Shown here: in pieces, positions 18,512-27,235 of the stretch
Layout of the letters: each line of letters starts with the position of its first letter
How positions within the stretch are numbered: position 1 is the stretch's first letter
Assembly (NCBI RefSeq): GCF_003383615.1
Contig: NZ_QNUL01000008.1
Location: 124,001 to 188,000 of the forward strand
Reading direction: 5' to 3'
Source of the DNA: Dyadobacter luteus
Lineage (GTDB): Bacteria > Bacteroidota > Bacteroidia > Cytophagales > Spirosomataceae
DNA length: 64,000 nucleotides
Made by a program: the position numbers and the translations under genes
Notes under the pieces: model-generated
The model's database searches: none
What the model saw: the letters and a program-made list of their open reading frames with translations, nothing else
What the model was told of the DNA's origin: nothing

Positions 18512-18601
18512 AGAAAAATTTAAAAAGGTAAGGGAAGGAATAATGGTCTAAGTATCAATACGGAGATGATACATTTTCAGGCTATTGGACAGCCACAAAA
18601 C

Positions 18602-18638
18602 AAAGAAGCGCAAAATCCGGAGATTCTACGCTTCTTTA
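18602..18638 (-). terminator. Probable terminator after serC-like gene
   Basis: Nine-base arms aaagaagcg and cgcttcttt enclose a 19-base loop, 22 bp past the serC-like stop codon on the minus strand. Only a short T-rich stretch (GTTTTG) follows on that strand, so strength is uncertain. Confidence 0.5.
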
Positions 18639-18659
18639 CTTTTATGTATCTGTTATGTT

Positions 18660-19730
18660 TTACAGGGAACCCAGCACGCTGATCAATTCTTCAATTTGAG
18701 CCGTGCTTGTTGCGGGAAAATTAGCGATTCTCAGCTGTGACCCCTTAAATTGACCATAACCACTTCCTATTACCAATCCTTTTTCCTTCACTGCTTTAAT
18801 AATATCGGCCGAAGGGGCCTCTGTATTGGTCACAATCACGGTTTGTGATCGTTGCGTTTTTTCTTTTACAAACAATGAAAATCCGCTCTGCTTTTCGAAA
18901 AACTTGTAAAGCAAAGCCGCTTTTTGTTCTGTTTCTTTTCTGATTGCGGCAACACCTATTTTGTTCAGATCCTCCGCTACTTTCCCTAACAGATAAATCC
19001 CCATCACATTAGGAGTAGCCGGCGTTTCGTTGTTCTGCGCGTTTTTCCATAATGTAGGCAAATCATTGTGCGCTCCGATGGAATATTGCTGACGAATAGA
19101 TTCAGCCTTCTGCAAACATTTTTCATTCACGATCCACACGCCTAATCCTGCGGGCAAACCAAAAGCCTTCTGAACAGAAAAGAAAGCAGTATCGATTAAA
19201 GAATAATCCAGATCCGGATAAGGCGCAGATGATACCATATCCACAGCTATAAATTTATCAGGATTTTTCTGCTTCAGCTTATGGATCTCGTTTACGTGCA
19301 TCTGTACACCGGAACTTGTCTCGTTATGCGTGGTGCAAATCAACTCCGCATACTCAGGCACAATTACCTCAGATGCTACGAATCCTTCTCCCATCGGCTT
19401 TTCCTGCTTGTGGGCGTACTTGTTCAATGCATTGGAGTAATCATAAAACTTTTTGGAGAAAGAACCATTCACCAAATGGAAGCTCTCCAACTCCACACAA
19501 CTGAATAAAATGCGCTCCCAGGCTTCCGAAGCAGATCCCAGAAAAAGTATAGCGTGGGTATCGGGTACATTCAGCAAAGTTCTTACCTGATCAACGGTGA
19601 ACTTGTGCAAATCCCTGTACTGCTGACTTCTGTGAGAGATAGAGCCAAGCTGATTGGCAATAAATGTCTGCACATGTTTCTCAAAAGTAGGATAAAGCTG
19701 GGCCGGGCCGGGGGTAAAAAAAGTAAGCAT
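18660..19730 (-). CDS. serC: Phosphoserine aminotransferase-like class V aminotransferase
   Basis: A 356-aa PLP enzyme of fold type I. The start MLTFFTPGPAQLYPTFEKHV, the THNETSSGVQ loop and the PLP lysine K188 in FFSVQKAFGLPAG all match SerC. It converts 3-phosphohydroxypyruvate and glutamate to phosphoserine. The neighbouring gene at 20283-22187 encodes the other two steps of serine synthesis, which supports the call. The protein is cytoplasmic and of normal length. The related alanine-glyoxylate aminotransferase group is a less likely alternative. Confidence 0.85.
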   Translation of the reverse strand: MLTFFTPGPAQLYPTFEKHVQTFIANQLGSISHRSQQYRDLHKFTVDQVRTLLNVPDTHAILFLGSASEAWERILFSCVELESFHLVNGSFSKKFYDYSNALNKYAHKQEKPMGEGFVASEVIVPEYAELICTTHNETSSGVQMHVNEIHKLKQKNPDKFIAVDMVSSAPYPDLDYSLIDTAFFSVQKAFGLPAGLGVWIVNEKCLQKAESIRQQYSIGAHNDLPTLWKNAQNNETPATPNVMGIYLLGKVAEDLNKIGVAAIRKETEQKAALLYKFFEKQSGFSLFVKEKTQRSQTVIVTNTEAPSADIIKAVKEKGLVIGSGYGQFKGSQLRIANFPATSTAQIEELISVLGSL

Positions 19731-19795
19731 TAAAACAGAAGTTATAGTAGTTAAGTAGTTATTGAAGTTAGCCTTTCGATTAAAATCAGGTCCAA

Positions 19796-20161
19796 TCAGT
19801 TACCTGATACTTTTGCTGCATAGCTGTTAAGTAATCGGCTGACCTCTTCGAGCAATAACTTATTTTCCTGGTAATCATTGTCTGACAAATAATTCAGATC
19901 CTTGCTTAGACGCAAATAATAGGGACACTCCTCAAGTGACCATTGTGCTATATTGTAGAACCGTGCCTTATCGGCACGGCCCAATCTTTTATAGCCTTCT
20001 GCAATATTCGCAGGAATTGAAACTCCTGCCCTTCTGAATTGAGAAGTAAGATTATATATTTCGGAGTTAGGGAATATAGTAGTCATTCGATATATGGCTA
20101 ACACGAAAGAATGTGCCTTTTGCCAAACGATCAGATCTTCAAAAGATTGACTCTTTTCCAT
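19796..20161 (-). CDS. Four-helix-bundle protein (S23 / 23S rRNA intervening-sequence type)
   Basis: About 121 aa from the ATG at 20161 (MEKSQSFEDLIVWQKAH); the longer start at 20203 adds a non-homologous stretch. Hallmarks are FEDLIVWQKAH, NLTSQFRRAGVSIPANIAEG and the C-terminal helix. Proteins of this family were first seen in intervening sequences of 23S rRNA genes but often occur alone, as here. Function is unknown; nucleic-acid or protein binding has been suggested. It splits serC from serBA. AAGTTAG-like stretches in opposite orientation flank it at about 19740-19775 and 20243-20275, which may mark an insertion. Confidence 0.88.
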   Translation of the reverse strand: MEKSQSFEDLIVWQKAHSFVLAIYRMTTIFPNSEIYNLTSQFRRAGVSIPANIAEGYKRLGRADKARFYNIAQWSLEECPYYLRLSKDLNYLSDNDYQENKLLLEEVSRLLNSYAAKVSGN

Positions 20162-20282
20162 TTCTTTTATGAGTATGATGAAGTGATACTTCAAATCTAT
20201 CACAATCGAATCAAAAAAACAGACTTTCCAAGAAGTCCCTCCTCTAACTTCTTAACTTCCCCTAACTTCTTTATCTACTTCC

Positions 20283-22187
20283 TTAATACAACATCCTCGA
20301 CCGGATCGTACCTTCTACCTCTTTCACTTCCTGAATAAATTCCTCTGTATAACCTTTCGCGATATCTACGATTACATAACCGATATGCTCATTGGTTTTG
20401 AGGTATTGACCTGTGATGTTGATATTATTTTTTGCAAAAATCTGGTTCAGCTTTGCAAGCACACCTGGCACGTTGGCATGGATGTGCAGCAACCGGTGAG
20501 AATCTTTCAGTTTCGGCAACTGTACCTCAGGGAAGTTTACGCTTCCGTAAGAGCTACCGTTATTCATGAATTCCAACAGTTTTGAAGGAACAAAATGGCC
20601 GATATTTTCCTGAGCTTCCTCTGTGCTACCTCCAATATGCGGAGTCAGGATTACATTTGGCAATCCACGTAATTCACTTTCAAAGGATTCGGCATTCGTT
20701 TTAGGTTCGTAAGGGAACACGTCCACACTAGCACCTGCCACTTTACCGCTCTTCACTGCTTCTGCCAATGCGGCAATATCTACAACATGTCCGCGAGACA
20801 GGTTCATAAATATCACTCCGTCCTTCATCAGGTCAAACTCTCTTTTTCCGATCAGGTTTTTGTTTTCCTTACGGCCATCGACGTGCATACTGATTACATC
20901 CGAAATAGCCAGAAGTTCTTCCAGCGTATTCAGTTTTCGGGCATTCCCCAGAGAAAGTTTTTCAATTCCATCATAGAAATAAACCTCCATACCCAACGCT
21001 TCAGCCACAACTGACAATTGTGTACCGATACTTCCGTATCCCACCATACCCAATTTTTTACCACGTACCTCGAAACTTCCGTTCGCTGATTTATCCCAGA
21101 TACCTTCGTGCATCTGGTTACTTTTGGTAACGATGTTACGGATCAGCAGGATCATCTCACCCACTGCCAGTTCAACTACAGAACGTGTATTACTATAAGG
21201 TGCATTGAAAACTGCAATACCTCTCTGAGCTGCTTCCTCTAGGTCGATTTGGTTGGTACCAATACAGAATGCACCGATCGCCATCAGACGATTCGCATTT
21301 TCAAGAACCCGTTTGGTAATATTGGTTTTTGAACGAATACCAATGATTGATACGTCCTTAATACGCTCGCACAATTCGTCTTCATCCAGAGCTCCCTTCA
21401 CAAACTCCACGTTGAAACCTTGCTCCTCAAATGCACGAAGCGCTACAGGATGCACGTTTTCCAACAAAAGAACTTTGATTCTGCTTTTTGGATAAGACTG
21501 GCTTCTGCTTAATTTATTATCATAAAGAAAATCATCAAAAGATGTAGCAATGTGATCTGCAACGGCTACAACCTTAGGACGCTCTACGTTTTCTGTAAAT
21601 GCATAGAAGCGACTAGCCAGCCCAGATTCTTTCAATTGATAATCCGTATAGCCATCACCAATTGCAAATACTTCACCTTCCAGTTTCAGACTTTCAAGAA
21701 GTTTTATCTTACCACCATCGGTTGACAAAACATTGGTTTCATCTATTCCAATGATATTACCTTCCTCATCAAACCGGAACTCATTGGCATACACATGGTC
21801 AGCACGAATACCGAGTTCAGTAGCGATGGGTACGATAAACTCTTTAAAACCACTTGATACAATAAATATGTTGTCGGTATTCTCCGTTAGAAAATGTTGG
21901 TTTCTTTTGAATGAATCCGAAACCCTGGTTCTCAGGAATATAATCAGGTCTTCTATGTGGGAGCGGTTTGCTTTCAGCAGATCAATACGCTGACGAAGTC
22001 CTTCGGCAAACGACATCTCTCCGTTCATGCCTTTGTTTGTAAGATCAACTATTTCCTGAACGATTTTTTCACGTTCCGGATGCCCTGCAAGCGCAATGGC
22101 AGCTAATTCGTCCAGACCTTCAACTTTGGTGAAAGTGCTGTCAAAATCAATAATAATGTACGGGCTGTTAAGTGTTAATGTGGGCAT
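20283..22187 (-). CDS. serA: Fused phosphoserine phosphatase (HAD) - D-3-phosphoglycerate dehydrogenase
   Basis: A 634-aa fusion. Residues 9-215 are a SerB-like HAD phosphatase: nucleophile motif IIDFDSTFT (D14, D16), S111/S112 in FIVSSGFKEF, K160, and AIGDGYTD (176-182). Residues about 237-550 are phosphoglycerate dehydrogenase with NAD motif GYGSIGTQ (384-391) and the catalytic histidine in LTPHIGGST. Residues about 558-634 form an ACT domain, the usual serine-feedback site. With the serC-like gene it covers all three steps from 3-phosphoglycerate to serine. Normal SerA is 400-530 aa, so the N-terminal HAD is a true addition with intact motifs. A -7-like element TAATTTTG lies at 22271-22278. 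Confidence 0.93.
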   Translation of the reverse strand: MPTLTLNSPYIIIDFDSTFTKVEGLDELAAIALAGHPEREKIVQEIVDLTNKGMNGEMSFAEGLRQRIDLLKANRSHIEDLIIFLRTRVSDSFKRNQHFLTENTDNIFIVSSGFKEFIVPIATELGIRADHVYANEFRFDEEGNIIGIDETNVLSTDGGKIKLLESLKLEGEVFAIGDGYTDYQLKESGLASRFYAFTENVERPKVVAVADHIATSFDDFLYDNKLSRSQSYPKSRIKVLLLENVHPVALRAFEEQGFNVEFVKGALDEDELCERIKDVSIIGIRSKTNITKRVLENANRLMAIGAFCIGTNQIDLEEAAQRGIAVFNAPYSNTRSVVELAVGEMILLIRNIVTKSNQMHEGIWDKSANGSFEVRGKKLGMVGYGSIGTQLSVVAEALGMEVYFYDGIEKLSLGNARKLNTLEELLAISDVISMHVDGRKENKNLIGKREFDLMKDGVIFMNLSRGHVVDIAALAEAVKSGKVAGASVDVFPYEPKTNAESFESELRGLPNVILTPHIGGSTEEAQENIGHFVPSKLLEFMNNGSSYGSVNFPEVQLPKLKDSHRLLHIHANVPGVLAKLNQIFAKNNINITGQYLKTNEHIGYVIVDIAKGYTEEFIQEVKEVEGTIRSRMLY

Positions 22188-22270
22188 GAAGCGGCAGATA
22201 ACTTATTAATTACCAATTTAAAAGTATACAAATCAAAAATACTCAATCCGATAGCTTGCTGATAAAGAGA

Positions 22271-22278
22271 CAAAATTA
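22271..22278 (-). promoter_or_regulatory. Possible -7 promoter element of serBA
   Basis: Read on the minus strand, TAATTTTG fits the Bacteroidota TAnnTTTG element, about 85 bp before the serBA start. A TTG at a good -33 distance is not present (the nearest is 24 bp away), so this is a partial match. Confidence 0.35.
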
Positions 22279-22349
22279 CGAATCTGTTTACTATGTCGCT
22301 AACAAAATATCCGGTGCAAGCGTTTAATTATCGGCTGATATATCTTTAT

Positions 22350-23333
22350 TTACAAAAATTCATTTTTTTGTATAAAATCCAGTGCTCTTTTCTCCGACCA
22401 GTATATATCATCACGTAGTCCGTACTGGCGGAAGCCACAATGTCCCCCCTGGCTACTTAGTTCAAGATGAACATTTTCCAATGAACTGATCAGCTCAACG
22501 GGCAAACTGGATCCCGGCACAATGGGATCGTTGTCGGCATTTACGATTAAAGTCGGAATCTGAATGTGTTCAACAAAAAACATTGAACTGCACATTTCGT
22601 AATAATGCGATGCATTGTCAAATCCATGTAAAGGTGCTGTATAAACGTCGTCAAAATCATAAAGCGTTTTCACCAGGTGATCCTTCGCCAGACTTATCTG
22701 GTCCGGAAATAAACGTGACTTTGCATTGACCTTGGGACGTAGCGTATTGAGAAAACGATGCATGTAAATACGGTTCTCTCTTTTAATAATGGAAAGACTG
22801 CATTGCTTCAGATCCATAGGTACACTGAAAACAACCGCCTTACGAATCAGATTACTCCGTTGCCTACCCTTTTCTCCCAGATATTTGAGTGTAAGATTAC
22901 CACCAAGACTAAAGCCAATAAAATATATCTCTTTGTAACCCCGGCTTATGGCTTGTGTAACAACGATATCCAGGTCATCGGTAGCTCCGCTATGATAAAA
23001 AACAGGTGTCTTGTTCATTTCACCACTGCAACTGCGAAAGTTCCAGGCCAGACAATCATATCCCTGGCTGTTCAGCAGCCTCACCATTCCTATTATGTAC
23101 TGCTTGGTGCTATTTCCTTCAAGACCGTGGGAGAGAATAACGATTTTACGCGAAGGATTGTGGTTAGCCGGCGACCAATCCAGATCAAGAAAATCCTGAT
23201 CCGGCGTAATAATACGCTCCCTCTGGTATTTCACACCCGTTGTTTTCCTGAAAAGTGCAGGAAAAATCGTCTGTATGTGCCCGTTGGGCAACCAGAATGG
23301 AGAAATAAAATCAGTTTCTTTTAAAACCGGCAT
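22350..23333 (-). CDS. YheT-like alpha/beta hydrolase
   Basis: A 327-aa alpha/beta-fold hydrolase of the COG0429/ABHD1-3 type. It opens with FWLPNGHIQTIFPAL, which is characteristic of the YheT group. The oxyanion/lid region ILSHGLEGN is at 67-74, the nucleophile S142 is in FIGFSLGGN, the acid is D267 or D269 (VNADNDPIVPG) and H298 is in SSQGGHCGF. There is no signal peptide. Members are predicted esterases or lipases, with unknown natural substrate. It stands alone, upstream of serBA, with a 160-bp gap. Confidence 0.88.
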   Translation of the reverse strand: MPVLKETDFISPFWLPNGHIQTIFPALFRKTTGVKYQRERIITPDQDFLDLDWSPANHNPSRKIVILSHGLEGNSTKQYIIGMVRLLNSQGYDCLAWNFRSCSGEMNKTPVFYHSGATDDLDIVVTQAISRGYKEIYFIGFSLGGNLTLKYLGEKGRQRSNLIRKAVVFSVPMDLKQCSLSIIKRENRIYMHRFLNTLRPKVNAKSRLFPDQISLAKDHLVKTLYDFDDVYTAPLHGFDNASHYYEMCSSMFFVEHIQIPTLIVNADNDPIVPGSSLPVELISSLENVHLELSSQGGHCGFRQYGLRDDIYWSEKRALDFIQKNEFL

Positions 23334-23562
23334 TTTTTCAAAATAGAAATAATCGAAGTAAAGCTAATCATTTTCTTACATTCGGGAAATATAAATTAAG
23401 AACAGAAAAACGATACAAAGAGTTAAAAGAAGCACAATTAAATTGTAAAATACTAAGAATCGAACATATCTCAAAAAACAAAACATATGTAACTATTCTT
23501 AAAAGTCTGGTTTTGAAGGCCTAACTAAATAGATTAATTCTAAACCTTTTTACTTATTTATC

Positions 23563-23592
23563 TTGTATATCTCTATTTTCTATCTACATTTG
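23563..23592 (+). promoter_or_regulatory. Promoter of the cold-shock gene (TTG-N19-TACATTTG)
   Basis: TTG at 23563-23565 and TACATTTG at 23585-23592 are separated by 19 bases, matching the Bacteroidota -33/-7 consensus (TTG, TAnnTTTG). The start codon is 28 bases past the -7 element, giving a short leader. The 227 bases upstream to the YheT-like gene are AT-rich with no further gene. Confidence 0.65.
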
Positions 23593-23620
23593 AGCTTTAA
23601 AAAATATAAGATCAATACTA

Positions 23621-23812
23621 ATGGCAGAAGGCACAGTAAAGTTTTTCAATGATTCCAAAGGATTTGGTTTCATCCAACCGTCAAGCGGTGAAAAAGACAT
23701 TTTCGTACACGTTTCAGGTCTTCAGGACGATATCCGTGAAAACGACAAAGTGTCTTATGACGTAGAAAATGGCAAAAAAGGTCTAAACGCAGTTAACGTT
23801 CGCGTTATCTAA
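23621..23812 (+). CDS. CspA-family cold-shock protein
   Basis: A 63-aa single cold-shock domain, the usual length of this group. Both RNA-binding motifs are present: KGFGFI (RNP1) and DIFVHVS (RNP2). It binds single-stranded RNA and DNA and acts as an RNA chaperone. It has its own promoter (23563-23592) and terminator (23840-23868), so it is a monocistronic unit. Confidence 0.97.
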   Translation: MAEGTVKFFNDSKGFGFIQPSSGEKDIFVHVSGLQDDIRENDKVSYDVENGKKGLNAVNVRVI

Positions 23813-23839
23813 GTTTAAGTCATAACAGCATTTTTGAAA

Positions 23840-23868
23840 GCATCCTGCCGAAGTAGGGTGCTTTTTTT
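23840..23868 (+). terminator. Intrinsic terminator after the cold-shock gene
   Basis: Stem gcatcct (23840-23846) with agggtgc (23855-23861), one G-U pair, loop of 8, then seven T. It is 27 bp after the stop codon. Confidence 0.85.
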
Positions 23869-23982
23869 GTTGTTCAAATTTCACTCTTATCCGATTGTTT
23901 TACCGCTTAGCTATAATCCTGTTTCATAATTGCTATCTTGATGCTTATTTGAGTACATCAAAAACCTTCAAGCAATCGGATT

Positions 23983-24429
23983 ATGCAAAACTTTACACTC
24001 GCAGGATTTGGCAACAGAGTCGTAGCTCAAATTATCGATACACTTATTGTTGGAGTCGCCATGTCAGTCCTTATAGTACCCCTGTTCGGATTAGGCGGAT
24101 TAGCAGGCACATTTGATAATGACTTTGCAGCTTTGCTAGGTGGACTCGCAATACTACCACTACTTTTGATTGGCTTTTTGGGGCCAATCGTTTATGAAGT
24201 CTTCATGCTGAGTTCTCCACGCCGTGCCACTATTGGTAAGAGCCTTATGAAAATACAGGTTCGTGATGAATATGGCAACGGACTTACTCTTGGAGCTGCG
24301 ATTGGTCGCACCCTTATTAAATACCTGACGCTGAATTTTTGCTTTTTGTTATGGTTATGGCCGCTTTTCAACAAAGAGGAACAAGCATTGCATGACCTTA
24401 TCGTCCGCGATTTTGTAGTGAGAGATTAA
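23983..24429 (+). CDS. RDD family membrane protein
   Basis: A 148-aa protein with the RDD layout: FGNRVVAQIIDTLIVG at the start (the family's R-x-x-A-x-x-I-D segment), three hydrophobic helices and a conserved RATIGKSLMKIQV stretch ending in HDLIVRDFVV. RDD proteins are integral membrane proteins; some take part in ion exchange but most have unknown roles. Three bases separate it from the DUF2752 gene, so the two form one operon. Confidence 0.9.
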   Translation: MQNFTLAGFGNRVVAQIIDTLIVGVAMSVLIVPLFGLGGLAGTFDNDFAALLGGLAILPLLLIGFLGPIVYEVFMLSSPRRATIGKSLMKIQVRDEYGNGLTLGAAIGRTLIKYLTLNFCFLLWLWPLFNKEEQALHDLIVRDFVVRD

Positions 24430-24432
24430 TCA

Positions 24433-24804
24433 GTGATGATACCCCAGGATCATTTGATAAGAAGATTAATTATTTCGGTCACGGTACTTGCTACCGTGAC
24501 CTGGTATTATATGTTTGATCCGGCGGAACATTCCTCGGCCCCTCCCTGCCTGTTGCACAAAGCTACAGGCTGGCTTTGCTGGGGATGTGGAGGGCAGCGC
24601 GCATTTCACCAACTCCTTCACGGCCATTTTCATTCTGCGTTTCAACTGAATGCACTGGTGTATCCGGTTACTTGTATTCTGATTTACATCACCGTCTCAG
24701 AATTAATAAAGAACACACCCACCTATTCATTTTTCCGGAATAAAATGGTTGCTGTTTCAGCGCTTCTGATCCTGATTGGGTTCACTCTTTTGAGGAATAT
24801 CTGA
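24433..24804 (+). CDS. DUF2752 membrane protein
   Basis: A 123-aa protein with the DUF2752 signature PPCLLHKATGWLCWGCGGQR followed by AFHQLLHGHF and a conserved asparagine (FQLNALVYP). It has about three hydrophobic helices. The Cys-rich CPxxG..CxGCGxxRA core suggests a metal or redox role but function is not known. The start is GTG at 24433 or the directly following ATG at 24436; they differ by one residue. Operon partner of the RDD gene. Confidence 0.88.
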   Translation: MMIPQDHLIRRLIISVTVLATVTWYYMFDPAEHSSAPPCLLHKATGWLCWGCGGQRAFHQLLHGHFHSAFQLNALVYPVTCILIYITVSELIKNTPTYSFFRNKMVAVSALLILIGFTLLRNI

Positions 24805-24810
24805 ATCAGA

Positions 24811-26133
24811 TTACCTTGCTACTTCGATTTTATACTTCTTCCCTTTCATTTTTTCCGTAGCAATCAGATCCAGCATTTTGCGGACTTTGGTTTTATTCAC
24901 TGCAGCAAAAGAAATAGTATCTTTCACCTCAATCAATCCCAAATCCTGCTTTTCCAGCTTTCCTTTTTGTAAAAGAAAACCTACGATATCCATTTTATTA
25001 AGCTTATTCTTCTTTCCTCCGCTGATATAAATCGTTGTCCATAAAGGAGCTTCAGGTGCGGTATATTGGGAAGGTAGAGCCATAACTTTTGGGGTTATGC
25101 TGATGTAATCAGGAACTGCTTCTTCCGGATTCAGCAAAATATAAGCTGTACCTTCTGTCTGCATACGTGCAGTACGACCGTTTCTGTGACGGAATTCATC
25201 AGCCCTCATCGGACATTCAAAATGGATCACGTGTCTCACTTCCGGGATATCCAGTCCACGGGCTGCAAGGTCAGTTGCAGCTATGTAGCGCACAGAACCA
25301 TTTCTGAACCTGATTAATGTCCGTTCACGATCTTCCTGCTCCAGTTTTCCATGGAAAAACGCGCACTCCAGCCCCTCTTCTTTCAATATCTCGCTTATCC
25401 GTTCCACTGTATCGCGCTGATTACAGAAAATCATAGCGGATTCACTGCCTATAGCACCAAGAAGCCGAACCAGACTATTCATCTTGTTACTGTCCGGACT
25501 GATTACCTGAACAACAGTAAGTCCGCTGGCTTCATTTTTATTGAAAATAAAATCAAGCTCAACCGGGTTTTTAAACTTAACAAATGAAGGAATTTTAGGA
25601 CCTGCCGTGGCCGACACAAGAACCTTTTTACTAACCCAGCGTACATTCTGGATAATTTCCGTCATCTCTTCCTGAAAACCCATTTCAAGAGATTTATCAA
25701 ACTCGTCCAGTACAAGTGTGCGCACACGACTGTAAGAGAAAGATTTCCGATGCATGTGGTCCAGAAGACGGCCGGGCGTCCCTATCAACAGCGCAGGCGG
25801 CTCCACCAGACTTCTTATTTCGGTTTGCATATCATGCCCGCCGTAGCAGCAGGTAACTTTGAAACCTGTCGCCATTTTTCTCCATACCTGTTCAATCTGA
25901 AGCGCCAGCTCCCTCGTTGGCACAATCACCAGGCACTGCACCTGATCATTTTCCCTCTCCATTAATGCGACAAGAGGCAACAAAAAAGCCAGGGTTTTTC
26001 CTGAGCCTGTGGGTGATAAAAGAAGCACCTCATCACTTTCTGTAATTGCTTCGCGGGCAGCAACCTGCATTTCGTTCAAGGTTTCAATACCCAAACCTGC
26101 AAGTATATTTTCTATTTTTCCTAAATCCGACAT
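24811..26133 (-). CDS. DEAD-box RNA helicase with DbpA-like C-terminal domain
   Basis: A 440-aa helicase. Motif I is SPTGSGKT (40-47), motif Ib TPGR (119-122), motif II DEFD (143-146, not the usual DEAD), motif III SAT (174-176) and motif VI HRNGRTAR (316-323). The last 75 residues (from WTTIYISGG) resemble the DbpA RNA-binding domain, which in E. coli targets 23S rRNA hairpin 92; ribosome assembly is a likely role. A -7-like TACCTTTG lies at 26138-26145, right at the start codon, which would give a leaderless or nearly leaderless mRNA. Converges with the DUF2752 gene with only 6 bp between stop codons. Confidence 0.9.
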   Translation of the reverse strand: MSDLGKIENILAGLGIETLNEMQVAAREAITESDEVLLLSPTGSGKTLAFLLPLVALMERENDQVQCLVIVPTRELALQIEQVWRKMATGFKVTCCYGGHDMQTEIRSLVEPPALLIGTPGRLLDHMHRKSFSYSRVRTLVLDEFDKSLEMGFQEEMTEIIQNVRWVSKKVLVSATAGPKIPSFVKFKNPVELDFIFNKNEASGLTVVQVISPDSNKMNSLVRLLGAIGSESAMIFCNQRDTVERISEILKEEGLECAFFHGKLEQEDRERTLIRFRNGSVRYIAATDLAARGLDIPEVRHVIHFECPMRADEFRHRNGRTARMQTEGTAYILLNPEEAVPDYISITPKVMALPSQYTAPEAPLWTTIYISGGKKNKLNKMDIVGFLLQKGKLEKQDLGLIEVKDTISFAAVNKTKVRKMLDLIATEKMKGKKYKIEVAR

Positions 26134-26178
26134 GATGCAAAGGTAGTGCTTCGGTCAGGCAAATTGCGAAGAAAGTTC

Positions 26179-26724
26179 TTATTGTTTAATAACTCCGGTA
26201 AACTGCTTGGGTTCATTGTACAAAGTAAGTCCAAGTAGTTTCCAGTTATGAGTACCTGACACCAGATAGTGGATTTTCCCTTCGTTTTCGTAAAAAGTTA
26301 CATTGGTAGTTTCCCATTGATGCCCACCCATAAGTCCACTTTGAATAATTTCACCTTCTGCACGATCAAGCGTGTCTTTGGGATATGCATAACTGAGCAC
26401 GATTTCGTGAGAAATCCCGCTTTCCAGAGGTTGCCAGCCAATCGTTCTGTCTCCTCCATTATATCTGGGTGCCTCTTTGTTTATAAGACGCTCCTTCGTG
26501 AAGGATAAACATCCAAGTATAAATACGATCAGAGCGGGTATTCCCATGCTTTCTTTGACCAGTTTAAATACGCTGAAACAGATAAATATGAACCAGATCA
26601 GCAACCCAAAATTCAGAAGAGTCAAGAGTAAATACAGCATATCGTTGATTTTAGGTAAAAAATAAAGCAGTCCTGCGTGGACTGCTTTGTCAGGATTTAC
26701 CAAGTTAATACTACCGTTTTTCAA
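26179..26724 (-). CDS. Small membrane protein of unknown function
   Basis: 181 aa in the longest form; a start at M28 (26643, MLYLLLTLLNFGLL) is equally possible. Two hydrophobic helices (about 29-55 and 61-74) are followed by a 100-residue soluble part (IGWQPLESGISHEIVLSY, then a beta-rich stretch ending NEPKQFTGVIKQ). I do not recognise the family. It lies between the helicase and the GroES-like gene on the same strand. No catalytic motif is visible. Confidence 0.65.
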   Translation of the reverse strand: MKNGSINLVNPDKAVHAGLLYFLPKINDMLYLLLTLLNFGLLIWFIFICFSVFKLVKESMGIPALIVFILGCLSFTKERLINKEAPRYNGGDRTIGWQPLESGISHEIVLSYAYPKDTLDRAEGEIIQSGLMGGHQWETTNVTFYENEGKIHYLVSGTHNWKLLGLTLYNEPKQFTGVIKQ

Positions 26725-26754
26725 TTACCATATAACGGCAGACATTTTGAAGAA

Positions 26755-27132
26755 TTAATATAAATCTTCTGTACGCTCCAGCATCAAAATAGATGATTGA
26801 GGTACAATCACATATTTCTCTCCGTCGTACTCAAGATCAATGGCATTTCTCTGAAGATAAATAGCTACATCACCTTCCATCGATTGTAAAGGCATATACT
26901 TCACCTTTTCCTCTGTTTCTTTCCAGGGTTCATCTTCTGTTGCTGCCGGTATGGGATAACCCGGTCCCACCTTGATCACATATCCACTTTGCACCTGTTC
27001 CTTTTCGGTTACTGTTGGCGGCAGATATAATCCACTATTGGTTCTGTCCGACGGACTTTTTGGTTTTATCAAAACACGATCTCCAACGATAATCAGTTTC
27101 TTCAATCGGTTGTCAGCTGTCACTTCGTACAT
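26755..27132 (-). CDS. GroES-like co-chaperone protein
   Basis: A 125-aa Cpn10-fold protein. GDRVLIKPKSPSDRTNSGLY resembles the GroES start, with the mobile-loop position at SDRTNSGLYLPPTV, and GYVIKVGPG matches the next conserved segment. Classic GroES is about 95 aa; here an acidic insert (AATEDEPWKETEEKVKYMP) makes it longer. No groEL gene is adjacent, so this is probably a second, divergent GroES whose partner is unknown. No signal peptide. Confidence 0.85.
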   Translation of the reverse strand: MYEVTADNRLKKLIIVGDRVLIKPKSPSDRTNSGLYLPPTVTEKEQVQSGYVIKVGPGYPIPAATEDEPWKETEEKVKYMPLQSMEGDVAIYLQRNAIDLEYDGEKYVIVPQSSILMLERTEDLY

Positions 27133-27235
27133 GGTTGTTATTAACTAAATATATTATAAAGCAGGATACCGGAATGTACGCAACATTCCTCCCTATCCGA
27201 TAACAAATATCAGAGCAAAATGTTTTGGTAAATTC

